Assembly: GCA_034429275.1 (NCBI GenBank)
Contig: DAOUFU010000009.1
Span: 1-51,904 of the forward strand
DNA: 51,904 nucleotides
Reading direction: 5' to 3'
Source of the DNA: DAOUFU01 sp034429275
Lineage (GTDB): Bacteria; Chloroflexota; Anaerolineae; Aggregatilineales; Aggregatilineaceae
A program made the translations under genes and the position numbers. The notes under the pieces were generated by a model. The model saw only the letters and a list, made by a program, of their open reading frames with translations, made no database searches and had not been told where the DNA came from. The stretch's first letter is position 1, and each line of letters begins with the position of its first letter. This document shows, piece by piece, positions 24,725 to 32,284 of this stretch.

Positions 24725-25041
24725 ATGCTGGCGATGATGAGCCAGGAAGAGAGGCGTCAGGCTGTCTACCGGGAAATGAAAGCTGACCTTTGGTATGAAG
24801 ACCCTGACCCAGATGAACAGCCGGAGCGCACCATGTTGAGTATCAGCAAGCTGTCGCCTCTCCGACAAAACGGCGGTGATGCGCGCCCAAAAGTGATCGC
24901 CGCCGTGAGCGGCGCTGTGTGATCTGCGGCGAGATTCTGCTCGACCCGTCGCTGCTTGGCGGGCGGCGCCAGGTGTACTGCTCGAATGCATGCCGACAAA
25001 AAGCCAAGCGGCAGCGGCTTAAGCAGATCGCCAGGTCCAAA
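24725..25041 (+). pseudogene. frameshifted small zinc-finger protein gene
   Basis: Two overlapping frames appear to be halves of one gene. The first (24725–24922) encodes an acidic/basic helical part, SQEERRQAVYREMKADLW…, ending soon after DARPKVIAA. The second (24880–25041), which lacks a start codon, encodes DRRRERRCVICGE, then QVYCSNACRQKAKRQRLKQ and a stop. Its C-x2-C … C-x3-C forms a treble-clef-like zinc finger followed by a basic tail. Joining the frames near 24890 gives ARPKSDRRRERRC, a smooth sequence, so a single-base indel is likely. Short zinc-finger genes of this kind often ride on recombinase elements, consistent with the neighbouring remnants. An alternative is two separate tiny genes with translational coupling. 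Confidence 0.45.
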
Positions 25042-25235
25042 TGAGGGCAACTCGTGCTGCTCTCATTTCAGTTATCCTCTGACCTGACGAATTATCCAGC
25101 AGCTTTGCGGGTAGGGCGTTGCCCGCCATTTTGAAGGACGTAACCCACTTTCACCCTGAACGGGATACGGCTGCTCATAGACAAAGAGCAGCCGTATCGC
25201 ATAACAAGAAATGCTCGCGAACGCCGAAATTCGGC

Positions 25236-25658
25236 CTATAGCGCTGTCCCGAGCTCGGCCTTGTCCAGAATTTCGAACTCAATCTCCTCGAAGGTCTCGA
25301 TAGTCTTGTGAACAGGGCAGTGTTCAGCAACACGCCTGATGGCTTCCAAACGCTGGTTTTGGCAGGCTGTGTTTGGCATTTTCACCGTGATCTTGAGGTT
25401 GACCAGGCGCGTGGGATTGTCGGCCTTGTCAAAGGACACATCCACCGACATGTCATGGGCATCAAGACTATTCCGCTCACAGTATTGAGCGACAAAAGCG
25501 CCAACACAGGATCCTAACGAGGCGATAAAGATTTCTGGCGGGGTTGGTCCCCGGTCCATTCCCCCCATACCCGCAGGCACATCAATCTGAAGTGCATGGT
25601 TACCGATCTGGGTTTCGAACAGCATATTCCCTTTATAGAACGTTGTGATCACACTCAT
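25236..25658 (-). CDS. OsmC-family protein
   Basis: This 140-residue protein is full length for the OsmC/Ohr family, which reduces organic hydroperoxides or acts in sulfur chemistry with two Cys. The conserved PPEIFIASLGSC holds the first Cys at 51 and AEHCPVHKTIE the second at 114. The spacing and 'SLGSC…HCPV' pattern fit the YhfA/OsmC branch. ATG 25658 is chosen because the upstream extension (…ATQPRRKTRI) has no family resemblance, and GGAG lies 10–13 bases before it. It is the last gene of a minus-strand run of redox genes; the 229-base gap before it may carry its own promoter. A protective role against peroxides or reactive sulfur in an anaerobe is likely. Confidence 0.9.
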   Translation of the reverse strand: MSVITTFYKGNMLFETQIGNHALQIDVPAGMGGMDRGPTPPEIFIASLGSCVGAFVAQYCERNSLDAHDMSVDVSFDKADNPTRLVNLKITVKMPNTACQNQRLEAIRRVAEHCPVHKTIETFEEIEFEILDKAELGTAL

Positions 25659-25887
25659 GATCCGGGTTTTTCTCCGTGGTTGTGTCGCATCATAATACGC
25701 GCAAGTGATCGGCGGCACTGTGCCACCGGTCAAGTTTCGGTTGCTGGCATAATGTTATCGAGCTGCCTGGCTCGCCAGTCTGGTCTACGTTCGTATGGGG
25801 GCCTCCTTCCTGCAGGTATCTGTTTCATATGCCCGAAGGGTAGAACCTTTCTTTGCAAGGTCTGGTGATGTGCCTGCCTGTTTATGC

Positions 25888-27228
25888 TCACTCCTGTACG
25901 GGTTCATTGTCCCATGTCGATGATGGGGGCCGATGCAGCCGCAACGCGAGCCTGTTTGCCAAACCATCCACAGCAGGCCACCCCGCTGGCGCGTGCAGGC
26001 ACAGAATCAGGATCATCATCATGGCGGAAGTCAGGCACCAGGCGCAGGTCGCCCCGATCACGAACGGCTCCAGAAAAGTCAGATAGAGCGAAAACAGGAC
26101 GCCGAAAAGCCCCATTCCCAACAACGCTGCATCCGCACCATCGGCGATCCAGCCGCTGGCATAACGACGGACTCCCCAGACGACCAGGATCAAGACGTAA
26201 CCAAAGATTCCAAATACGCCGATCGGAATCAGGCCAAACAGCTTGGCGTACTCACTCTGCTGGACCGTTTGGCAATCACCTACCGCGCCACACACGGCTT
26301 CATTCTCGCCGACCTCGACATATGCCAGGTACCCGGCTACTACGAGACCCAAACAGGCCACCGCGGGCAGCACCCAGCCAGGAATGTGGTAGGTCACGCT
26401 CTGCTCGGAGTGATGGAGGCTGCGCCAGATGGCCCATACAATCGCAACGAGGCCACAGGTCACGCCGGCAGCCAATACCGCGGGCAGTGAGACCGTGCTG
26501 CTTTCCAGCGCCAGCGTCCCCGCGATAATGGTGGTGATGAGGGCCAACCCCAGGACCAACAACCTTTCAAGATGGCTCATTTCCCAATGCCGCATCTCGC
26601 GTGCCCCGAACAGCCGCGCTCCATAGCGTAGTTGGACGCCCAGCCCAACGATCAAAATGCCCAAGACACCCAGAGCAAAGCTGTTGCCGAGTTGAGCCTG
26701 CTTCAAACGATCGCGCCAGGTCATTTCCCGATATGTCGTGCTGATGGGCGCTGAAGCAGAGGCATCCTCCTGACTTTCGCCGGTTTGCTGGCTGGCCATC
26801 ATCGCTTCGTAACTTTCCTTCAAGCCAGGAATCGGCGGCAGGTCAATCCCACCTGCAGCAATTCCGCCCTGCACCAGGGTTGGCAGCTGTTCAGGAATGT
26901 CCCGGCTGCCCGATAACACTGTTGTTCCGACGACAAGGACAGGAACATAGCCGCAGACGTCATCAGGGACCTCCAACGTGTCACACATGGCGAAATACAG
27001 CTCGCTGCCTGCCGGTTGAGACACGTCGATGTACAGCATTTGAAGCTGGGTGCCATACTCCTCTTGAAGTGGAGGCACAACTTCATTGATGACGTAGTGG
27101 CAATGTCCACACGAGGGAGAGAAGAACAGCACGGCGTGAATCACCGGCTGCTGCGCCTGTACTACGCTGCTCTGAATGCCAAACAGCCCTAGAACGACCA
27201 TTACTATCAGTAAACAGGTGCTCCTCAT
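25888..27228 (-). CDS. thioredoxin-like–VKOR fusion protein, exported and membrane-bound
   Basis: This is a 446-residue membrane protein for disulfide formation. An N-terminal signal peptide leads to a thioredoxin-like domain with FFSPSCGHCHYV (C40–C43) outside the membrane. A linker follows, then several TM helices. The vitamin K epoxide reductase core has C313-x5-C319 in AVCGAVGDCQTV, the conserved Ser in QQSEYAKLFG, and the active CxxC C395-AW-C398. Most bacterial fusions put thioredoxin after VKOR; here it comes first. The extracytoplasmic Trx would oxidise exported proteins and be re-oxidised by VKOR with quinone. GAGGAGG 6 bases before ATG 27228 settles the start. About 67 bases separate it from the NifX-like gene. 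Confidence 0.88.
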   Translation of the reverse strand: MRSTCLLIVMVVLGLFGIQSSVVQAQQPVIHAVLFFSPSCGHCHYVINEVVPPLQEEYGTQLQMLYIDVSQPAGSELYFAMCDTLEVPDDVCGYVPVLVVGTTVLSGSRDIPEQLPTLVQGGIAAGGIDLPPIPGLKESYEAMMASQQTGESQEDASASAPISTTYREMTWRDRLKQAQLGNSFALGVLGILIVGLGVQLRYGARLFGAREMRHWEMSHLERLLVLGLALITTIIAGTLALESSTVSLPAVLAAGVTCGLVAIVWAIWRSLHHSEQSVTYHIPGWVLPAVACLGLVVAGYLAYVEVGENEAVCGAVGDCQTVQQSEYAKLFGLIPIGVFGIFGYVLILVVWGVRRYASGWIADGADAALLGMGLFGVLFSLYLTFLEPFVIGATCAWCLTSAMMMILILCLHAPAGWPAVDGLANRLALRLHRPPSSTWDNEPVQE

Positions 27229-27295
27229 GGTAATCCTCCTCTCGTTTCCAGCTTTCGTATGGCCACGCGAGAATGTTCCCATACTCGGCTTTCCG

Positions 27296-27700
27296 TCAGT
27301 GCAGCTTGCCTATATGATCCTCAAGTGTGCCGTCGATGTAAGCCTTTACCGCTTCCTCGGCATCTGCGATCTCAGTCACGAAGGGGCGGATGTTGGCCTG
27401 TTCCATAGCCAGATACGCGCCGCGCCCCATGCCACGCACAATGATGGCCTCGCAGTCCTGAATGGACTCGATCATGCGCACATGTTTGGCGTCCGAATGC
27501 GCGCCAAAGCCGTGCCCGCGCGGATCGTGTTCCTCGTTGTGGTCGTGCTCTTCCTGCGCAAACTGGCGGTGTCCGGCCTTATCACGAAGTTCTTTGCCCA
27601 CAATCTCGTTGTTTTCTACGGAGAAAACCAGATAGTAAGGGGCGCGACCAAAATGCTGGCTGATGGTTTGACCGTCTTCGGTGATGACTGCGATTTTCAT
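27296..27700 (-). CDS. NifX/NifB-like dinitrogenase iron–molybdenum cofactor-binding protein
   Basis: This 134-residue protein of the NifX/NafY/FeMo-co-binding family has the typical start MKIAVITEDGQTISQHFGRAP. GRAPYYLVF and the central IVRGMGRGAYLAMEQANI complete the fold. A His-rich insertion of about 25 residues (EEHDHNEEHD…GHGFGAHSD) is unusual and could bind metal. Family members hold iron–sulfur or molybdenum clusters during assembly; in organisms lacking nitrogenase they often lie near MBL, radical-SAM and DUF89 genes, as here. ATG 27700 is chosen for the conserved MKIAV start with AAAAGGG upstream; ATG 27712 is possible. No nitrogenase structural gene is present, so nitrogen fixation is not implied. 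Confidence 0.85.
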   Translation of the reverse strand: MKIAVITEDGQTISQHFGRAPYYLVFSVENNEIVGKELRDKAGHRQFAQEEHDHNEEHDPRGHGFGAHSDAKHVRMIESIQDCEAIIVRGMGRGAYLAMEQANIRPFVTEIADAEEAVKAYIDGTLEDHIGKLH

Positions 27701-27728
27701 GGTGAGATTCATCCCTTTTCTTTGCGAA

Positions 27729-28556
27729 TTACCCCAATGCGGATTCGGTAAATGGCTCAATGATGATGATGGTGCCTGTGCCAATCTGGACATAGTTATC
27801 GCCATATGCATCGACAAAAGCGGTGATGGCTTGCTCGCCGGTGCAGTGGCACGGGCCGACACGCCCTACGCCCAGGCGATGGAATTCTTGCACGATAGAC
27901 GCAATCTCGGCGAGCGACGTGTCCCCTAGATGAAAGCCGCCCAGGACAAGATAGACCGGCTGCACGGAGGTTTCTTTGATGCGCTCCACAACAGCCACGA
28001 TGCCGGGATGAGCGCAGCCGGTTAGGACGACCAGGCCGCGATCGGTCGCTATCGCGATCGCCTGTTCAGGCGTTTCGCCGCCCATCTCGCCTGTGGTGAA
28101 TATGCCCTCGATGATGAGTTGATTGGGGACGGTTTCAATGACTGTTGCTGTGTGGGCTATCCGCTGCTTAACTGAGGATGGGAATGAAGGCAGGAGATAC
28201 ACTTCAGGCTGGACCCCGGTCGCTAACAAGGCACTCAGTCCGCCGGTATGGTCCCGGTGGCCATGCGAGAGCACAATGGCCTCGATGTCCAACGGATCGA
28301 TGCCTAGTGCGGCCATGTTGCCAAGCAGGGCTTGACCGTCGGCACCTGTATCAAACAGCAGGATGTGCTCTCCATATTCGATCAGCGCGGCAAAACCCCA
28401 TCCCGCTGTCAAATCAGGCTCGGAGAGGGTGTTTTCGTAGAGAATCGTGATTGTCAGGGTAGGGAGATCGTCTCCGCTTGATAGAGCAGCGTGATCGCCG
28501 GTTGGAATAAGCATCAGTGTGAGTAATGACAGGATAATGAGCATTCGCGTGATCAT
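27729..28556 (-). CDS. exported MBL-fold metallo-hydrolase (COG1237-like)
   Basis: The protein has 275 residues. The first 25 form a signal-peptide-like hydrophobic segment (ITRMLIILSLLTLMLIPTG). The metallo-beta-lactamase core has LLFDTGADG, the metal motif SHGHRDHTGG (H98, H100, D102, H103), later TGCAHPGIV and GGFHLG, and ends with GPCHCTGE. These features belong to the COG1237 group (dihydropterin-phosphate-synthase-like), which is normally cytoplasmic. The second family copy here (36024–36857) lacks the export segment. It lies 30 bases after the radical-SAM gene and 28 before the NifX-like gene. The substrate is unknown; phosphate-ester or thioester hydrolysis is plausible. Confidence 0.85.
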   Translation of the reverse strand: MITRMLIILSLLTLMLIPTGDHAALSSGDDLPTLTITILYENTLSEPDLTAGWGFAALIEYGEHILLFDTGADGQALLGNMAALGIDPLDIEAIVLSHGHRDHTGGLSALLATGVQPEVYLLPSFPSSVKQRIAHTATVIETVPNQLIIEGIFTTGEMGGETPEQAIAIATDRGLVVLTGCAHPGIVAVVERIKETSVQPVYLVLGGFHLGDTSLAEIASIVQEFHRLGVGRVGPCHCTGEQAITAFVDAYGDNYVQIGTGTIIIIEPFTESALG

Positions 28557-28586
28557 GGTGGCCTCGATATATCGGCAGACAGTAGC

Positions 28587-29585
28587 CTAGCCGGTCCGTT
28601 TTGAATGTTGCCTGGGATCAACCGCTGCACTCTGTTCGGTGGTTGGGTAGTGAGAAGAGGCCGCACTCCAGAACCAACTCCCGTAGCGTTTGACCACCTG
28701 TGCTCGCCCGCTCTCTTTGAGTCCATCCAGTATGGTGTTTGCCTGACCAGGAGCGGCTTGTTCAAGCGCTTGTACCAGTTCCTCCTGGTGCATGGGGTGG
28801 CGCGTAATAATGCCCATGACCGCATCGGCCAGGTTCGCTTCGCCGCGCAGGTCGAAACTGCCCATGGCAGGATGCAGAACATGGGCGACCTTTCCCAGGA
28901 TCGCCAGCGCGCGCAGCACCCCTTCCTCGTCGGCGGGCTGCACCCAGGTTTCCGCCGGAGGGCGGGTGGGTAGACTGATGTGGATTTCGTCTGGTTTCAC
29001 ACTGCGCAGGATGCTCGCAATGTCCTGCAAAGCGCGTTCCGTGTCGTTCAATCCCTGAACCAGCATCACCTCAACCCATAAACGCCCACGGTAGATTTGC
29101 CGGAAGTCAATCAGGCCAGTCACCAATTTTCGAAACGTCGCATGCGCATGAGGCCGGTTGATTCGTCGATACAAGGTAGAAGTACCCGCATCCAGCGTGG
29201 GCAATACAGCATCGGCAGCGGCCAATTCATACCTTACCTGGGGATCGTGCAGCCAGGAGCCGTTCGTGATTACGGCAACCGGGATGGTGCTGAGGCGTTT
29301 CACCTGCGTGATCAGCCACCCAATGCTGGCGTGCAGCGTTGGCTCACCAGACCCGACAAAGGTGATCCAATCGATCTCGCCCGTCTGATGTACCTCAAGC
29401 GCCTGCCGGACTTCAGCCAGAATTTCCGCAGGAGGAAAGTAGTCCTGGCGCGTGTGGGTCACCGGCTGTGAACGACCTAACTGGCAGTACACGCAGTTCC
29501 AGTTGCAGGTCTTGAGCGGAATGGTGTCGATTCCCAACGACTGCCCCAACCGGCGCGAGGGTACGGGACCAAACACATACTTCAT
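28587..29585 (-). CDS. radical SAM protein with C-terminal winged helix
   Basis: This is a 332-residue iron–sulfur enzyme. MKYVFGPVPSRRLGQSLGID is the hallmark start of a COG0731-like subgroup. The 4Fe-4S motif is C27-x3-C31-x2-C34 (CNWNCVYC), followed by the ITFVGSGEPTLH motif that helps bind SAM. The last 70 residues (AVMGIITRHPMHQEELVQAL) look like a winged helix. The function of this subgroup is not established; it is common in anaerobes. Its ATG overlaps the stop of the deformylase gene (ATGA at 29582–29585), so the two are translationally coupled. Confidence 0.87.
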   Translation of the reverse strand: MKYVFGPVPSRRLGQSLGIDTIPLKTCNWNCVYCQLGRSQPVTHTRQDYFPPAEILAEVRQALEVHQTGEIDWITFVGSGEPTLHASIGWLITQVKRLSTIPVAVITNGSWLHDPQVRYELAAADAVLPTLDAGTSTLYRRINRPHAHATFRKLVTGLIDFRQIYRGRLWVEVMLVQGLNDTERALQDIASILRSVKPDEIHISLPTRPPAETWVQPADEEGVLRALAILGKVAHVLHPAMGSFDLRGEANLADAVMGIITRHPMHQEELVQALEQAAPGQANTILDGLKESGRAQVVKRYGSWFWSAASSHYPTTEQSAAVDPRQHSKRTG

Positions 29586-30151
29586 GAGTGATTTGCCTTC
29601 TCCGTCAGAATGCCCCGCACGGGTACGCGCTCATACTCACCATCCGCACGTTTACGAAGGGTATAGAGATCGTCCGGTTGTTCGATATGGTCGATGAACA
29701 GCACCCCATTCAGATGGTCGATCTCGTGGTGTACCAGAATCGCGTCGAAGTCTTCATAGACACGCTCAAACAGTTGCCCTGTTTCATCGAGTGCTTTGAC
29801 TTTCAGAGTGTGGGGACGGCGCGTGGTCCCATAAAGTCCAGGAAAACTGAGACAGCCATCAAAATCTGGGCGTTCGTCGCGCGCCTCGATAATCTCAGGG
29901 TTGACCAGGGCCGTTGGGGTCACGGTGAGCGGATCATCCTCATCCCGCAGACCCAGCCGCACGACGACCACACGCTGATGCACATTGATCTGCGGCGCGG
30001 CAAGTCCGGCCCCATCGGGGCAGGCCATCAACGTGTCTTTCAAGTCCTGAATCAACGCTTGCACACGCTTGTCTGCCTTCCGCACCGGGTCGCTTTTGCG
30101 GCGGAGAGATGCTTCGTTTTCAGCATAGAGCACGATCTTTCGAAGTGGCAT
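29582..30151 (-). CDS. def: peptide deformylase
   Basis: This 189-residue enzyme removes the N-formyl group from new proteins. All three family motifs are present: GAGLAAPQ (47–54), DGCLS (98–102; the usual form is EGCLS, with metal ligand C100), and HEIDH (142–146), which supplies two His ligands and the catalytic Glu. ATG 30151 begins MPLRKIVLY; the upstream in-frame sequence to 30256 lies in the divergent promoter region and is not coding. The D for E substitution in motif II is mild and found in other members. It is the first gene of the redox run on the minus strand and divergent from the XRE–cupin regulator. Confidence 0.92.
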   Translation of the reverse strand: MPLRKIVLYAENEASLRRKSDPVRKADKRVQALIQDLKDTLMACPDGAGLAAPQINVHQRVVVVRLGLRDEDDPLTVTPTALVNPEIIEARDERPDFDGCLSFPGLYGTTRRPHTLKVKALDETGQLFERVYEDFDAILVHHEIDHLNGVLFIDHIEQPDDLYTLRKRADGEYERVPVRGILTEKANHS

Positions 30152-30249
30152 GGCAGTTATCTTTCGTTGCGTGGCGTCGGAATTGGACTTCTGATCACTT
30201 CCACAACGCAATAATGGCTCGTATATTTGCGCCCATTTTACAACTCTTA

Positions 30250-30278
30250 TGTACATCCGTCAATTTTTATAGTACAAT
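30250..30278 (+). promoter_or_regulatory. candidate promoter of the XRE–cupin regulator
   Basis: TGTACA (30250–30255, four of six matches to the -35) lies 17 bases before TACAAT (30273–30278, five of six matches to the -10). The divergent gap is AT-rich. ATGTACAT overlaps the -35 as a perfect palindrome and might be an operator. Confidence 0.45.
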
Positions 30279-30313
30279 CGAAACCGTTAACCAGCGCGAA
30301 AGGGATGGTGGTC

Positions 30314-30904
30314 ATGATGGAAGAAATCGCTCCGAATGTTGGCCCGCGTATTCGTGCCCTACGTGAGCAGCGAGGGCTGTCGCTGCGCGCGCTCGCGGAA
30401 CGCTGCCGCCTGTCCATCAATGCCATCAGTCTGATTGAGCGCGGTGAGAACTCGCCCACAGTGTCTTCGCTGCATCTACTGGCCACGGCGCTGGGCGTGA
30501 AAATTACGGAGTTTTTCGAAGATTCCAGCGAACAGGCGGTGGTGTTTGTGGAGAAACATCAGCGGCTGGCTACCGAGGGGAACGGCCTGCTGATGGAAAG
30601 CCTGGGGATTGGGCTGCGCAATCAGCAGTTGGAACCTTTTATGGTGACTGTTGAACCTGGGGGGGGCAATGCCAGTGAAGCTATCATCCACCCCGGCCAG
30701 GAATTTGTCTTTTGTCTGACTGGGGCCATCCAGTATCAGATCGGTGGGCAGAATTATTGTTTGGAACCAGGCGACAGCCTGTTGTTCGAAGCTACTCAGC
30801 CGCACTGTTTTCGAAATGTCGGCGATTGTCCCGCCCAGGTGCTGCTCATTTTCCAGGCGGCTGAGGGCGGCCATCTGGCTCGCCAACGTCATATGGAAGG
30901 ATAG
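30314..30904 (+). CDS. XRE-family regulator with cupin sensor domain
   Basis: This is a 196-residue transcription factor. An N-terminal HTH of the Cro/cI type occupies about residues 5–65 (IRALREQRGLSLRALAERC, SINAISLIERGENSPTVSSL). A cupin barrel follows (HPGQEFVFCLTGAIQYQIGG, LEPGDSLLFEATQPH). The layout matches SutR/PuuR-type regulators, which sense small molecules. Starts at 30305, 30314 and 30317 are possible; AAAGGG lies at a good distance from 30314. It is divergent from the deformylase gene and 72 bases before sqdB on the same strand, so it may control either side, including sulfolipid synthesis. The ligand is unknown. Confidence 0.87.
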   Translation: MMEEIAPNVGPRIRALREQRGLSLRALAERCRLSINAISLIERGENSPTVSSLHLLATALGVKITEFFEDSSEQAVVFVEKHQRLATEGNGLLMESLGIGLRNQQLEPFMVTVEPGGGNASEAIIHPGQEFVFCLTGAIQYQIGGQNYCLEPGDSLLFEATQPHCFRNVGDCPAQVLLIFQAAEGGHLARQRHMEG

Positions 30905-30976
30905 GCGCAACAGGCTCAGCGCCACAATTCATTGAGCCAAAAGGCCCCATAACCAATTCAGGAGAAGGATGTCACG

Positions 30977-32182
30977 ATGCGTATTCTAGTGCTGGGTGGG
31001 GACGGTTATCTGGGCTGGTCCACCGCCATGTATTTCAGCAAGCGCGGCCATACGGTGGCCGTGGTCGATAACTTTCTGCGGCGGATGATGCACTTTGAGC
31101 GCGGGACCGACAGCCTGACCCCGATCCAAAGCCTGCATGCACGCGTTGACGCCTGGAAGGAAGTCACCGGGCAAGATATCGAACCTTTTATCGGGGATGT
31201 GCAAGACTGGCACTTCATCAGCCGCGTATTCCGTGACTTCAAACCGGATACGATCATCCATTATGGCGAAATCCCCAGCGCTCCCTATTCCATGATCGAC
31301 GTGCATCACGCGGTCCAGGTGCATGAAAACAACGTGAATGGCACGCTGAACGTGCTGTTTGCCATGCATGAATTCGCGCCGGAGTCGCACTTGGTCAAGC
31401 TGGGCACTATGGGCGAATATGGCACGCCCAATGTTGACATCCCCGAAGGTTACTTTGAGGTGGAGTATCGCGGGCGCAAAGACGTGCTGCCGTTCCCTCG
31501 TCAGCCGGGATCGTTTTATCATCTGACCAAAGTCCACGACAGCAACAATATTATGTTCGCGTGCCGGGTGTGGGGATTGCGAGCGACAGATCTGCAGCAA
31601 GGGGTAGTTTATGGCATCGAGACGGACGAGATCAAGCTCGATGATCGCCTGTTAACTCGTTTCGATTACGACGAATCTTTTGGCACAGCGCTCAACCGTT
31701 TTTGTGTGCAGGCGGTGGTCGGAATTCCGCTAACCGTCTTTGGCAAGGGACAGCAAACGCGCGGCTACCTCGACATCCGCGATACGTTGCAATGCGTTGA
31801 GCTGACCACGCTCAATCCGCCTGCGCCGGGCAAGCTGCGCGTGTTCAACCAGTGGGTTGAGCAGTTCTCGGTGATGGACCTGGCGCTGCATGTCAAACAT
31901 GCGGCCAAACAGCTCGGCATCGACGTGAAGATCGCTCACTATGAGAATCCCCGTGTGGAAATGGAAGAGCATTACTACAATCCTGACCACAAAGAGTTAT
32001 TTGATCTCGGCCTCAAGCCCCACCTGCTCAATGATACCCTGGTGGAAAGCGTAATCAAGCGCGTCATCCAGTACAAAGACCGGGTGGTGCAGCACTCTAT
32101 CGTGCCGCGCATCTACTGGAAGCTCGGCGACACGGAAGAGTACACCGAAATTCTCGATTACGAAGAGAACCACGGCAAATAG
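30977..32182 (+). CDS. sqdB: UDP-sulfoquinovose synthase
   Basis: This 401-residue SDR-family enzyme builds UDP-sulfoquinovose from UDP-glucose and sulfite, for sulfolipids. The NAD-binding start is ILVLGGDGYLGWST. SLTPIQS, then HYGEIPSAPYSMID, and the hallmark VKLGTMGEYGTPNVDIPEG (T144, M145 and E147 in the active site) with Y181-HLT-K185 are all typical of SQD1/SqdB. Photosynthetic enzymes read FGEQRSAP where this one reads YGEIPSAP, a small active-site difference. AGGAGAAGG precedes the ATG. No sqdX or sqdD glycosyltransferase is nearby, so the sulfoquinovose acceptor is unknown. Transcription probably ends at the hairpin at 32224. Confidence 0.92.
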   Translation: MRILVLGGDGYLGWSTAMYFSKRGHTVAVVDNFLRRMMHFERGTDSLTPIQSLHARVDAWKEVTGQDIEPFIGDVQDWHFISRVFRDFKPDTIIHYGEIPSAPYSMIDVHHAVQVHENNVNGTLNVLFAMHEFAPESHLVKLGTMGEYGTPNVDIPEGYFEVEYRGRKDVLPFPRQPGSFYHLTKVHDSNNIMFACRVWGLRATDLQQGVVYGIETDEIKLDDRLLTRFDYDESFGTALNRFCVQAVVGIPLTVFGKGQQTRGYLDIRDTLQCVELTTLNPPAPGKLRVFNQWVEQFSVMDLALHVKHAAKQLGIDVKIAHYENPRVEMEEHYYNPDHKELFDLGLKPHLLNDTLVESVIKRVIQYKDRVVQHSIVPRIYWKLGDTEEYTEILDYEENHGK

Positions 32183-32223
32183 TCTCCGATTGTGCCCTGC
32201 GGTAAAATCGCCTCACATAAACA

Positions 32224-32256
32224 GCGCGGAAGGTGAACCAAATCCACCTTCCGCGC
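32224..32256. terminator. strong hairpin terminator between convergent genes
   Basis: A perfect 12-bp stem (GCGCGGAAGGTG with CACCTTCCGCGC) has a 9-base loop and is followed by GTTTGA. It lies between the ends of sqdB (plus) and the repeat protein (minus) and probably serves both. Confidence 0.8.
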
Positions 32257-32284
32257 GTTTGACACTGGCACGTTGCCGAGTGGG

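Noticed and set aside
24514..24770. Open stretch reading PFTQEQKQSAHRNAREAVL and on, with no start codon
   Set aside because: The first part looks protein-like, but there is no start, no family match I can name, and the later half is hydrophobic nonsense. It may be more mobile-element debris.
27296..27700. Nitrogen fixation locus
   Set aside because: Only a NifX-like protein is present. No nifHDK, nifE, nifN or true nifB is nearby, and such small proteins are common in non-fixing anaerobes.
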